A DNA stretch of 10,757 nt from DATDFB01 sp036522835. GTDB lineage: Bacteria; Acidobacteriota; Thermoanaerobaculia; Gp7-AA8. Below, piece after piece: positions 1 through 7,031 of this stretch; the first letter of the stretch is position 1; the number at the start of each line of letters is the position of its first letter. Location of the stretch: the NCBI GenBank assembly GCA_036522835.1, contig DATDFB010000133.1, forward strand, positions 1-10,757, written 5' to 3'. The position numbers and the translations under genes were made by a program. Under the pieces are notes generated by a model that ran no database searches, was not told the origin of the DNA, and was given only the letters and a program-made list of their open reading frames with translations.

Positions 1-315
1 AACGCGCCGACGGCGGGGCCGGCCGGCAGCGTCCAGGTCGCGGCGGACGGCTCGGTCGCCGCGTTCGTCCCGGCGCGGCGGGCCATGAGCTGGCAGCTCA
101 CCGACGGCGCAGGGACGCCGGTCGTCCGCGAGCGCTACTGGCTGACCTTCCAGCCGGGCGAGGTTCGCGTCTGCAGCGCCTGCCACGGCGTCAACTCTCA
201 CGACCAGATGGGGTTAGCGGCTCCGACCAACGCCCCCGAGGCGCTGCGCGCGCTGCTCCGGGCATGGAAAGCGTCGCAGGCGCCGCCGCCGAGGAGGAGG
301 GCGGCCGGGAAGTAA
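1..315 (+). CDS. C-terminal end of secreted c-type haem protein (HzsA-like), 5' truncated by window
   Basis: The frame is open from base 1 to a TAA at 313-315, so the start lies outside the window. The visible 104 residues contain one classical c-type haem site, Cys-Ser-Ala-Cys-His, encoded at 172-186, followed by GVN and a proline/arginine-rich tail ending RRRAAGK. Before the haem site the strand-like pattern SWQLTD...VVRERYWLTFQPGE resembles the tail of proteins annotated as related to the hydrazine synthase alpha-subunit middle domain. That family link is from memory and needs the missing N-terminus. Covalent haem attachment implies export to the periplasm and a redox role, but the substrate cannot be inferred. 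The next gene has its own promoter, so this one is probably not part of the following operon. No terminator hairpin is evident in the 78-base gap. Confidence 0.75.
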   Translation, partial: NAPTAGPAGSVQVAADGSVAAFVPARRAMSWQLTDGAGTPVVRERYWLTFQPGEVRVCSACHGVNSHDQMGLAAPTNAPEALRALLRAWKASQAPPPRRRAAGK

Positions 316-331
316 ATCGCAGAAATAGGGC

Positions 332-360
332 TTGACAAGCGCTTCGTCGCGACTTAGTGT
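332..360 (+). promoter_or_regulatory. Putative sigma70-type promoter of the GntR/ABC operon
   Basis: A perfect TTGACA lies at 332-337. After a 17-base spacer comes TAGTGT at 355-360, a poor -10 matching TATAAT at three of six positions. The -10 and the expected start of transcription overlap the inverted repeat at 356-379. A strong -35 with a weak -10 under an operator fits a repressed promoter. The -10 assignment is inference. Confidence 0.5.
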
Positions 361-379
361 TGTAGTTGACTACAACACT
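356..379 (+). promoter_or_regulatory. Perfect 11-bp inverted repeat, candidate operator of the operon's GntR/YtrA repressor
   Basis: AGTGTTGTAGT (356-366) and ACTACAACACT (369-379) are exact reverse complements separated by the two bases TG. The palindrome covers the likely -10 and transcription start and ends just before the ribosome binding site AGGAG at 382-386. GntR-family dimers bind such palindromes, and the third gene of the operon encodes a YtrA-type GntR protein, so autoregulation is the simplest reading. BlaI-type repressors also bind TACA/TGTA-containing dyads, so that family is the alternative; none is encoded here. Confidence 0.7.
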
Positions 380-393
380 ACAGGAGAACGCGC

Positions 394-912
394 ATGAAAG
401 CTTTCCGTTTCCCCCTCCCCATCGCCCTGATGTTCCTCGCCACCCTCGCCTTCGCCCAGTCCGACCCCAAGAAGTCCTTCGAGCAGCTCAAGTCCCTCGC
501 CGGCACGTGGGAGGGGAAAACCGAGCTCAACCCGCCCATTCCGGCCATGAACGGAAAGAGCGTCACCGTCACGATGCGGGTGACGTCGATGGGCAACACG
601 CTGATGCACGAGATGCGCGGCGCCGACCGGCCGGACGACCCGATCACGATGTTCGTCGTCGACGGCGACCGCGTGCTCCTCACCCACTACTGCGACGCCG
701 ACAACCGCCCGCGGATGGCGGGCACGCTCTCGCCGGACGGCAAGACGCTCGACTTTAACTTCCTCGACGTCACCGGAAACATGAAGTACGGGCACATGCA
801 GCACGCCACGTTCACGTTCATCGACGCGAACCACCACGTCGAGGATTGGACGTTCCAGATGCCCGGCGACAAGGCCATGCACGCGCATTTCGACCTGCAG
901 CGGACGAAGTGA
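394..912 (+). CDS. Secreted DUF1579-like protein, first gene of the GntR/ABC operon
   Basis: This 172-residue protein has a clear signal peptide: basic MKAFRF, a hydrophobic core to about residue 20, and a probable cut after AFA before QSDPKKSF. The mature part begins SFEQLKSLAGTWEGKTE, the usual opening of DUF1579/lipocalin-like small barrels, and continues as alternating strands rich in His and Met (HEMRG, TLMHEM, GHMQHATF, NHHVEDW). No catalytic motif is visible, so ligand binding in the periplasm is only a guess. The start is firm: AGGAG at 382-386 with a 7-base spacer. It is the promoter-proximal gene and its stop is one base from the next ATG, so it is translated with the membrane protein behind it. 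The DUF1579 label is by pattern resemblance. Confidence 0.85.
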   Translation: MKAFRFPLPIALMFLATLAFAQSDPKKSFEQLKSLAGTWEGKTELNPPIPAMNGKSVTVTMRVTSMGNTLMHEMRGADRPDDPITMFVVDGDRVLLTHYCDADNRPRMAGTLSPDGKTLDFNFLDVTGNMKYGHMQHATFTFIDANHHVEDWTFQMPGDKAMHAHFDLQRTK

Positions 913-913
913 C

Positions 914-1621
914 ATGAGCGCCCTGATCTCCATTCACGTCTGCAGCGCCATCATCGGCATCATCGCCGGATATGTGTCGATGGTGCTGCGCAAAGGCAGC
1001 TCCATGCACCGCATCGCCGGGAACATCTTCACCGTGTCGATGCTCTCCATGGGCGGCACCGGCGCGTACATGGCGGTGTTCGTCAAGCCGAACGACGGCA
1101 ATCTCCTCGGCGGGATGATGATGATCTATCTCGTCTCGACGGGGTGGATGGCGGGGCGGCGGCGCGAAGCGCGCGTCAACGCCTTCGACATGATCGCCTT
1201 CGCGCTCAGCGCCGCCATCGCCGCCGCGTACGTCAGTTGGGGCATTCAGGCCAAGATGACGCCGCGGGGGTTGCACGACGGCTATCCGGCGATGCTGTTC
1301 CTCGTCTTCGGCTCCGTCGTGCTGCTCTTCGGCGCCTCCGACGCGCGGATGCTGCTGCGCGGCGGCGTCGCCGGCGCGAGCCGCCTGGCCCGGCATCTCT
1401 GGCGCATGGGCTTCACGCTGCTCTTCGCCACGCTGTCGGCCTATCCGGGGAACAAAACGCGGCTCTTCTCCGGCATGCCCCAAACCGGTTTGCTGTACCT
1501 TCCCCACATTCTGTTGATCGTTTCGACCGTGTACTGGCTGATCCGCGTGCGCGTCCGCAGGCGGCGCGCGGCTGCCACCGCTCTGACAGCGCCGGCGTGG
1601 CCGGCGCACTCCACAACCTGA
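914..1621 (+). CDS. DUF2306-like multi-pass membrane protein
   Basis: This 235-residue protein is strongly hydrophobic, with about seven predicted membrane spans (roughly residues 5-25, 38-57, 66-80, 92-110, 125-145, 165-180 and 192-212). It has a basic C-terminal tail, RVRVRRRRAAA. His8 in the first span and the KGSSMHRIAGNIF stretch around His32 match the conserved early part of DUF2306-type proteins, whose biochemical role is not established. The ATG lies one base after the upstream stop and its own TGA one base before the GntR start, so it is cotranscribed and probably translationally coupled. Position inside a repressor/ABC operon suggests a membrane accessory to the transporter or a sensor of the same stress. 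Family assignment is by pattern and moderately sure; function is unknown. Confidence 0.85.
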   Translation: MSALISIHVCSAIIGIIAGYVSMVLRKGSSMHRIAGNIFTVSMLSMGGTGAYMAVFVKPNDGNLLGGMMMIYLVSTGWMAGRRREARVNAFDMIAFALSAAIAAAYVSWGIQAKMTPRGLHDGYPAMLFLVFGSVVLLFGASDARMLLRGGVAGASRLARHLWRMGFTLLFATLSAYPGNKTRLFSGMPQTGLLYLPHILLIVSTVYWLIRVRVRRRRAAATALTAPAWPAHSTT

Positions 1622-1622
1622 T

Positions 1623-1982
1623 ATGGACCGTGAGTGGAATGACAGCCAGCCGATCTACCGGCAACTCCGCGACCGCGTCGTGGCCATGATCCTGGAAGGC
1701 GCGCTCGGCGAAGGCGATCCGCTGCCGTCGGTGCGCACGGTCGCGGCGGACTACCGCGTCAATCCGCTCACGGTCCTCAAGGGCTACCAACAACTCGTCG
1801 ACGAGGCGCTCGTCGAGAGCAAACGAGGCCGAGGCATGTTCGTCAAGGAAGGAGCGCGCGACCTGCTGCTGCAGAGCGAGCGCCAGAAATTCATCGAGGA
1901 AGAGTGGCCGCGCATCCGCGCCACGATCGAGCGCCTGGGGCTGTCCGCCGAGGAGCTCTTGAAACCGAAGGAGGAACGCTGA
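1623..1982 (+). CDS. GntR-family transcriptional repressor, YtrA subfamily
   Basis: A 119-residue protein with the compact YtrA layout. A winged helix-turn-helix covers about residues 9-75 (PIYRQLRDRVV, then PLPSVRTVAADYRVNPLTV as the recognition region and the wing SKRGRGMFV). A short helical tail of about 40 residues replaces the large effector domain of other GntR proteins. YtrA-type regulators typically repress the operon that contains them and an adjacent ABC transporter; they often answer to envelope stress or antibiotics. Here the ATPase and permease follow directly, and a perfect palindrome lies at the operon promoter. Its stop shares a base with the ATPase start (TGATG at 1980-1984). 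GGAGG at about 1971-1975 inside this gene serves the next start. The family call is confident; the inducer is unknown. Confidence 0.93.
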   Translation: MDREWNDSQPIYRQLRDRVVAMILEGALGEGDPLPSVRTVAADYRVNPLTVLKGYQQLVDEALVESKRGRGMFVKEGARDLLLQSERQKFIEEEWPRIRATIERLGLSAEELLKPKEER

Positions 1983-2836
1983 TGCCGTGCATCGAAGCGC
2001 GCGGACTGCGCAAGACCTTCGGCTCCACCGTGGCGCTCGACGGCGTCGACTTCCGCGTCGAGGAGGGCCGCATCGTCGGCTTGATCGGCCCCAACGGCGC
2101 CGGCAAGACCACGGCCCTCAACGCCATTCTCGGCCTCATCCCCTACCAGGGCGAGCTCCGCGTCCTCGGCCGCGACCCGTGGGCGGCGCGCGAGCAGCTC
2201 ATGTGCGACGTCGCCTTCATCGCCGACGTGGCCGTGCTGCCGCGCTGGATCCGCGTGTCGCAGGCGCTCGACTACGTCGGCGGCGTCCATCCGCGCTTCG
2301 ACCGCGCCAAGGCCGAGGCGCTCCTGGAGAAGACCGACATCCGCCGCACCAGCAAAGTGCGCGAGCTGTCGAAGGGCATGGTCACGCAGCTCCACCTGGC
2401 GCTGGTCATGGCCATCGACGCGAAGCTCCTCGTCCTCGACGAGCCGACGCTCGGCCTCGACATCCTCTACCGCAAGCAGTTCTACGACTCGCTGCTCAAC
2501 GACTACTTCGACCGCAGCCGCACCATCCTCGTGACGACGCACCAGGTCGACGAAATCCAGGACGTTCTCACCGACTTCGCCTTCATGAAGCGCGGCCGCA
2601 TCGTCTTCGAGTCGAGCATGGAGCAGTTCGAGTCGCGCTATCTCGAGCTGCTGGTCAATCCCGACCGCGCCGAGGCTGCGCGCGCGCTGGGGCCGATGCA
2701 CGAGCGCCAGCTCTTCGGCCGCAGCGTCTTTCTGTTCGACGGCGCCGGCCGCCAGCAACTGGCCGCGCTGGGCGAGGTGCGCACGCCGGGCATCGCCGAC
2801 CTCTTTGTCGCCGTCGTCGGAGGAGCTTCGCAATGA
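1982..2836 (+). CDS. ABC transporter ATP-binding protein of the YtrA-linked exporter
   Basis: A 284-residue nucleotide-binding subunit. Walker A is GPNGAGKTT (residues 36-44), the signature is LSKGM (129-133) in place of LSGGQ, Walker B is LLVLDEP (149-155), and the switch histidine is His187 in TTHQ. The usual Q-loop glutamine region reads AFIADVAVLP, with no glutamine. The LSKGM variant is common in ATPases paired with YtrA regulators. Residues after about 230 form a C-terminal extension of unknown role. I chose ATG 1982 rather than an in-frame ATG at 1904, because the latter lies inside the GntR gene while 1982 has a GGAGG at proper distance and the protein then starts directly with the ABC fold. 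It overlaps the permease by four bases (ATGA) and should dimerise on the membrane with it, using ATP to drive export or target removal. Confidence 0.95.
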   Translation: MPCIEARGLRKTFGSTVALDGVDFRVEEGRIVGLIGPNGAGKTTALNAILGLIPYQGELRVLGRDPWAAREQLMCDVAFIADVAVLPRWIRVSQALDYVGGVHPRFDRAKAEALLEKTDIRRTSKVRELSKGMVTQLHLALVMAIDAKLLVLDEPTLGLDILYRKQFYDSLLNDYFDRSRTILVTTHQVDEIQDVLTDFAFMKRGRIVFESSMEQFESRYLELLVNPDRAEAARALGPMHERQLFGRSVFLFDGAGRQQLAALGEVRTPGIADLFVAVVGGASQ

Positions 2837-3609
2837 GAACGCAACCGATGGTCTGGTCGGTCCGCCGCGAGCTGTGGGAGACCCGCTCGATCTACGTCGC
2901 GCCGGCCATCGTGGCCGCGATCGTCGTCTTCGCATTCCTGGTCAGCTCGTTCGCCGGACGCCACCCGTCGGCGAGCGAGCTGTCGCGCCCGTACGACTTC
3001 GCCGCCATCCTGCTGATGGCCACGACGTTCCTGGTCTCGATTCTTTACTGCATCGAGGCGCTGCACGGCGAGCGCCGCGACCGCAGCATTCTCTTCTGGA
3101 AGTCGCTGCCGGTCTCTGATTGGACGACCGTGCTGTCGAAGCTGGCCATCCCGATGGTCGTTCTGCCGGTGGTCAGCTGGGTCGCCACCGTCGGCACGCA
3201 GCTCATCATGCTCGTGCTGCGCGGCACTGCGGCGCCGTGGGGCTTGGTGGCCGGGACGTGGCCGATGCTGCTCTACCACCTCCTCACGGTGCACTCGCTC
3301 TACTACGCGCCGATCTTCGCCTGGCTGCTGTTCGTCTCTGCGTGGGCGCGGCGGATGCCGTTCGTCTGGGCCTTCCTGCCGCTGGCGGCGATCGCCATCG
3401 TCGAGCGCATGGCCTTCAACACGTCGTACTTCGGCCACATGCTCGGCCGGCGCATCAGCGGCGACATGGACGAAGCCAAAGGTCCGCTCCTCGGCCATTT
3501 CATGCCGATGGATTTTCTGAGCAAGCCGGGACTGTGGATCGGGCTCGCCGTCGCGGCCGTGTTCATCGCGGCGGCGGTGCAACTGCGGCGGTCGCGGGCG
3601 CCGATTTGA
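2833..3609 (+). CDS. ABC transporter permease of the YtrA-linked exporter
   Basis: A 258-residue integral membrane protein starting at ATG 2833 inside the ATPase stop (ATGA overlap), with GGAGGAG at 2819-2825 as ribosome binding site. There are about six spans: residues 21-40, 56-76, 104-128, 145-171, 176-193 and 232-250. The cytoplasmic loop ERRDRSILFWKSLPVSD (residues 80-96) is the typical coupling segment of ABC-2-type permeases of this kind, where it contacts the ATPase. Substrate cannot be read from sequence; homologous systems deal with lipids, antibiotics or envelope stress. Only one permease is present, so the transporter would be an ATPase dimer with a permease homodimer. The last 47 bases overlap the convergent 3D-domain gene on the other strand. 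Confidence 0.92.
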   Translation: MRTQPMVWSVRRELWETRSIYVAPAIVAAIVVFAFLVSSFAGRHPSASELSRPYDFAAILLMATTFLVSILYCIEALHGERRDRSILFWKSLPVSDWTTVLSKLAIPMVVLPVVSWVATVGTQLIMLVLRGTAAPWGLVAGTWPMLLYHLLTVHSLYYAPIFAWLLFVSAWARRMPFVWAFLPLAAIAIVERMAFNTSYFGHMLGRRISGDMDEAKGPLLGHFMPMDFLSKPGLWIGLAVAAVFIAAAVQLRRSRAPI

Positions 3610-4192
3610 GCGCGCCGTTCATGACGATCACCGTCACGTGCGACCGCGAGCCGTAGCCGCGCTGCGCGAACGGCCGCACGCCGCGCGGGCTCATGCCGAC
3701 GAAGACGTCGACGTGGCGGCCGCGGAAATGGCCGCAGTCGGCGGCGATGAAGAGGCCGTCGTGGATCGTGCCGTCGGGCAGGCGGGCCCCTTTGAGCTGC
3801 GGGATGTAGATCGTCGAGCCGAGCTTGATGAGGCGCGGATCGACGGCCACGGTGCGGAACGGGACGAGCGCGCCGCCGGTCACGGCCAGGCCGTTCTGCG
3901 CCTTCGTCAGGCGGAAGCGGTGCTCCCCGCGGCGCTTGCAGTTGTACGCCACCACCCGCCCGTCCTCGAGGCGCCCCGCTCCCTCGAGGATGAGCGCGCG
4001 CCGAAACTTGCGGCTGGTGTGGGCGATGACGTGGCCGCGCGCGTCGCGCAGGGCCACGTCGGCGCGGCCGCGGTATGCCGGCGCGCTCTCGTCGATCACC
4101 CAATAGAAGCTCAGCACGGCTTTGTTGATCTTCGCCGGCGGAGCGGCCATTGCGGCGGGCGCCAGGAGCAGCGCCAGGATGATCGGCTTCAT
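3563..4192 (-). CDS. Secreted 3D-domain (double-psi beta-barrel, MltA-like) protein
   Basis: Read on the minus strand from ATG at 4192, this is 209 residues beginning MKPIILALLLAPAAMAAPP, a convincing signal peptide cut near residue 17. Residues 110-165 hold the 3D domain: VAVDPRLIKLGSTIYIP, then DGLFIAADCGHFRGRHVDVFVG, with the three characteristic aspartates at Asp118, Asp152 and Asp162. In MltA and RPF-like proteins this fold acts on peptidoglycan glycan strands, so a periplasmic cell-wall role is likely. The middle part (residues 25-105) resembles no domain I recognise. In-frame ATGs at 4225 and 4219 would add 11 or 9 residues and hide the signal peptide, so 4192 is preferred; none has a strong ribosome binding site. 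Its 3' end overlaps the permease gene. A divergent exporter begins 54 bases upstream. Confidence 0.88.
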   Translation of the reverse strand: MKPIILALLLAPAAMAAPPAKINKAVLSFYWVIDESAPAYRGRADVALRDARGHVIAHTSRKFRRALILEGAGRLEDGRVVAYNCKRRGEHRFRLTKAQNGLAVTGGALVPFRTVAVDPRLIKLGSTIYIPQLKGARLPDGTIHDGLFIAADCGHFRGRHVDVFVGMSPRGVRPFAQRGYGSRSHVTVIVMNGALKSAPATAAVAPPPR

Positions 4193-4246
4193 GCATTGCT
4201 GATGCAGTGCGGCGGTCATGCCCATATGGTCAAATAGAGCTCATCC

Positions 4247-5482
4247 ATGACCGAAATGGCTGAGACTGCCGCCCCCGAGCGGCGCCCGAGCGTCTTCGCG
4301 AGCGCGCACTTCCGCAATCTGTGGCTGGGCGGCGCCATCTCCGCGCTCGGCGATCAGTTCTACCTCGTGGCACTGCCGTGGCTCGTCCTGCAGCTCACCG
4401 GCTCGAACCTCGCGGTCGGCACCGTGCTGATGTGCGCGGCCATCCCGCGCGCGGTGCTGATGCTCGGCGGCGGCGCGGTGAGCGACCGCATCGCCCCGCG
4501 GCGGATCATGCTGACCACCGCGTCGACGCGCACGATCTTCGTCGGCGCCGTCGGCGTGCTCGTCTGGCTGCACGCCATTCATCTGTGGAACCTCTACGTG
4601 CTCGCCTTCGCCTTCGGCGTCGCCGACGCCTTCGGCCTCCCGGCCTTCCAGTCGCTCCTGCCGCAGCTCGTCGAGCGCGAGCAGCTCTCGTCGGCGAACG
4701 CCGCGTTTCAGGGGCTCTACCAGACGGCCACGATGCTCGGCCCCGCGCCCGCCGGCCTGGTGATCAAGACCCTCGGCACGGCGTCGGCGTTCCTCATCGA
4801 CGCCGCCAGCTTCCTCTTCATCCTCGTGCCGATCTACGGCCTGCCGCGCACGCAGCCGGCGCCGAAGCCGCGCGCGGAGGGGAAGCACTTCGGCCACGAC
4901 ATCCTCGACGGCCTGCACTACGTCTGGCGCGATCCGGCCATGCGCGGGCTGATGGCGCTGATGACCGGCGTGAACCTCTGCATCACCGGGCCGATCATCG
5001 TGGGTCTCGCGGCGCTGGGGAAGTTCCGCTTCGGGACGCCGACGGCGTTCGGCGTGCTCATCGCGGCGTGGAGCGGCGGGGCGGTGGTGGGCAGCATCGT
5101 CGCCGGCACGCGCAAGCAGCGGACCCACCGCGGCTGGACGATGCTGGCCGCCAACGTCGTGGTCTCGCTGGCCATCGCCGCGGTCGGCGTCCTGACCACG
5201 GAGCTCTCGATCGGCATCGTGCTGGCCTGCGCCGGCGTGGTCGGCGGCTACAACGGCATCGTGCTGATCTCGTGGTTCCAGGAGCGGGTCGAGCACGCCT
5301 TCATGGGACGGGTGATGAGCGTGCTGATGTTCGGCTGGGTCGGGCTGATGCCGGTCTCCTACCCGCTGGCCGGCGCGCTGGCGCAGTGGAGCATCCGCGG
5401 GATGTTCCTGATTGCCGGCCTGACCGCGGCGGCGATCACGGCGCTCTGCGCGCTGAGCGGAGACTTGCGGCGCGCGCAGTGA
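4247..5482 (+). CDS. MFS exporter, MFS_3/EntS-like
   Basis: A 411-residue transporter of normal MFS length with about twelve spans. A soluble N-terminal stretch (residues 1-20) leads into HFRNLWLGGAISALGDQFY, the usual first-helix opening of MFS_3 drug and siderophore exporters. The loop between helices 2 and 3 carries motif A as GGAVSDRIAPRR (residues 75-86), and a basic central loop (residues 200-222) separates the two halves. It should move small molecules out across the inner membrane with proton coupling; the substrate is not predictable. ATG 4247 has no clear ribosome binding site, and an in-frame ATG at 4256 is an alternative. It is transcribed away from the 3D-domain gene, so its promoter must lie in the 54-base gap, where I see only a weak TATGGT at 4225-4230. 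Its stop is 9 bases before the palindromic element. Confidence 0.93.
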   Translation: MTEMAETAAPERRPSVFASAHFRNLWLGGAISALGDQFYLVALPWLVLQLTGSNLAVGTVLMCAAIPRAVLMLGGGAVSDRIAPRRIMLTTASTRTIFVGAVGVLVWLHAIHLWNLYVLAFAFGVADAFGLPAFQSLLPQLVEREQLSSANAAFQGLYQTATMLGPAPAGLVIKTLGTASAFLIDAASFLFILVPIYGLPRTQPAPKPRAEGKHFGHDILDGLHYVWRDPAMRGLMALMTGVNLCITGPIIVGLAALGKFRFGTPTAFGVLIAAWSGGAVVGSIVAGTRKQRTHRGWTMLAANVVVSLAIAAVGVLTTELSIGIVLACAGVVGGYNGIVLISWFQERVEHAFMGRVMSVLMFGWVGLMPVSYPLAGALAQWSIRGMFLIAGLTAAAITALCALSGDLRRAQ

Positions 5483-5491
5483 GGGGAGGGC

Positions 5492-5583
5492 GGGGGTCAG
5501 GTCTTCAGTTTCCAGTTTCTTATTCGGAGTAACTTGAGCGCGCGTCTGCAAATAAGAAACTGGAAACTGAAGACCTGACCCCC
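5492..5583. repeat. 92-base palindromic element with perfect 33-bp stem, REPIN-like or non-autonomous mobile repeat
   Basis: Bases 5492-5524 and 5551-5583 are exact reverse complements (33 of 33), separated by a 26-base loop. The outer ends begin GGGGGTCAGGTCTTCAG and the arms become A/T-rich toward the loop, unlike the surrounding coding DNA. A GGGGTCAGGTCTT end is, from memory, common in dispersed palindromes of environmental bacteria linked to REP-associated tyrosine transposases; I could not verify this. No transposase is present here. Lying between two convergent genes, the hairpin could also end transcription in both directions, although it has no poly-T tract. An outer stretch AGTGAGGGG (5478-5486) is echoed as CCCCTCACT (5580-5588), so the palindrome may extend imperfectly. 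Confidence 0.9.
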
Positions 5584-7031
5584 TCACTCCCCCGCGGGTC
5601 GTTCAGGAATTGGTGCCCCAGCGCCAGCGCGCACTTCCGGTACACCGACTCTTCCGGTGAGTAGTTGTACGTCCGGATGTAAAACTGCGCGTGCCCGGCG
5701 TTCCTGAAGACGACGTTCCGGGCGTTGTCGTACAGCATCTCGATCTTGTAGCCGTCGAGTCCCGACAACGTCGGATCCAACTCCCCGGTGAATGCCAGGA
5801 TCGGCCCGTCGTAGTCGACGCGCGTGTTCTCGACCGCGTCGGCGCGTCCCGCCGGCCAGAGCGCGCAGTTCCTGAAGTTTCCGCCGAGATCCCCCTCTCC
5901 GAACAAGGCGCGGACGAACTCCGAGGCGGCCGCCGCGCGCTCGTATTCATCCACCGACTCGAACGGCTTCTCCTCGTGGCAGTCGATGGAGAGGTTCTGT
6001 CCCGTGCTCCACTTCCCCACGTCCGGCAGCGCCGGAATCGCCGGCGTCTCCTTCTTCATCAGCTGCTCGATCCGGAGCATGAGCGCGCCGTCGCCGCGAG
6101 CCGCCGCATCGGCGTAGGCGATGACCCGCTGCACCCGCGTCTCGAACGTCGGAACCGCGCCGCCATACAACGTGTTGACCATGAAGCCGGCCACGCGCTC
6201 GTCGTTGAAGCGCTCTTTCCCGACGACGACCGGCTCCTTCCGAAGGCGCGGCAGTGCCGCGAGAAAGCGGCTCCTCAGGTCGGGGTACTTGGCCGAACAG
6301 GCCGCGTCCGCGAAGCACTTCCAGAAGATCCGGCGCATGACGATGTCCGCGCCACGAACGTCCTCGGCGGTCTCCTGGTCTTCCGGCAGATACGGGCCGT
6401 CGACGAGGAGCGTGCGGACGCTCGAGGGGTAATAGCGCGCCACCGTGAACGCCAGCCTCGCTCCGTAGGAGGCTCCCCAGACGTTCCACTGCGTCACGCC
6501 GAGGGCCTTGCGCAGCGCTTCCATGTCGCCGGAGATCCGCTTGCTGTTGTATTGCGAAAGATCGACACCCTGCTTGATCAGCCCGTCCCGGCAGTCCTTC
6601 AGCCGCTTGAACCAATCGTCTCCGGGCGGGCAATAGAGCTGCGGAACCGACCGGCCGCCGCCGCGCTGGTCGAAGAACACCCAGTCGCGGTCGACGACGA
6701 CGTCGCGGATGGCCGGAGTCGTCACCAGCGTCTCCACGTGGACGAGGCTCGGCGAGCCCGGCCCGCCGCTGAGGAAAATGACCGGGTGTTCCGGGTCCCG
6801 ATTGTCGGGAGCGCGGACGATCATGTACGCCACTTCGATCGTCCGTCCGGGAGCGTCGTAATTCTCCGGCACCTTCAGGCGGCCGCAGTCGACGGGAAGG
6901 AGCGACTTGGTGGCGTCGAAGGGGCACGGAACCGTCTCCACGGAGCCTTCGATGCGCGGAGGCTCGGCCGCCATCGAAGCCGCCGCGAGACAGCAGAGAG
7001 CCCCAAAGGCAAGGGACCGGATCGTCGACAT
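5520..7031 (-). CDS. Secreted alpha/beta-hydrolase peptidase, TAP family (tripeptidyl aminopeptidase-like), with repeat-derived C-terminus
   Basis: A 503-residue minus-strand protein with a signal peptide (cleavage near AASMA, residue 21). The alpha/beta-hydrolase fold shows the oxyanion motif SGGPGSPS (88-95), FFDQRGGGRS (119-128), the nucleophile elbow GASYG with Ser188, the acid Asp419 in GELDP, and His447 in AGHAQF, the order seen in S33/TAP-type exopeptidases. The C-terminal part (about 380-478) matches the TAP-like cap. Several cysteines (36, 49, 134, 147, 239, 245, 351, 389, 467) suggest disulfides outside the cytoplasm. The family-like sequence stops near FLNDP (about residue 479). 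Residues 484-503 and the TAA are encoded by the palindromic element, so the native end was probably replaced by its insertion. ATG 7031 has no ribosome binding site; a TAAATT six bases upstream hints at a leaderless transcript. Confidence 0.92.
   Translation of the reverse strand: MSTIRSLAFGALCCLAAASMAAEPPRIEGSVETVPCPFDATKSLLPVDCGRLKVPENYDAPGRTIEVAYMIVRAPDNRDPEHPVIFLSGGPGSPSLVHVETLVTTPAIRDVVVDRDWVFFDQRGGGRSVPQLYCPPGDDWFKRLKDCRDGLIKQGVDLSQYNSKRISGDMEALRKALGVTQWNVWGASYGARLAFTVARYYPSSVRTLLVDGPYLPEDQETAEDVRGADIVMRRIFWKCFADAACSAKYPDLRSRFLAALPRLRKEPVVVGKERFNDERVAGFMVNTLYGGAVPTFETRVQRVIAYADAAARGDGALMLRIEQLMKKETPAIPALPDVGKWSTGQNLSIDCHEEKPFESVDEYERAAAASEFVRALFGEGDLGGNFRNCALWPAGRADAVENTRVDYDGPILAFTGELDPTLSGLDGYKIEMLYDNARNVVFRNAGHAQFYIRTYNYSPEESVYRKCALALGHQFLNDPRGSEGVRSSVSSFLFADARSSYSE

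Noticed and set aside
1784..2935. Minus-strand open frame (383 codons) opposite the ABC ATPase
   Set aside because: It is antisense to a complete ATPase with Walker and signature motifs; no motif of its own.
5492..5583. Simple rho-independent terminator between convergent genes
   Set aside because: The stem is far longer than typical, has no T-run, carries coding sequence of the peptidase, and its ends look like a dispersed mobile repeat; termination may be a side effect.
4241..5587. Long minus-strand open frame (448 codons) opposite the MFS exporter
   Set aside because: It is antisense to a clear 12-span transporter, with His/Asp/Arg/Gln-rich low-complexity translation.
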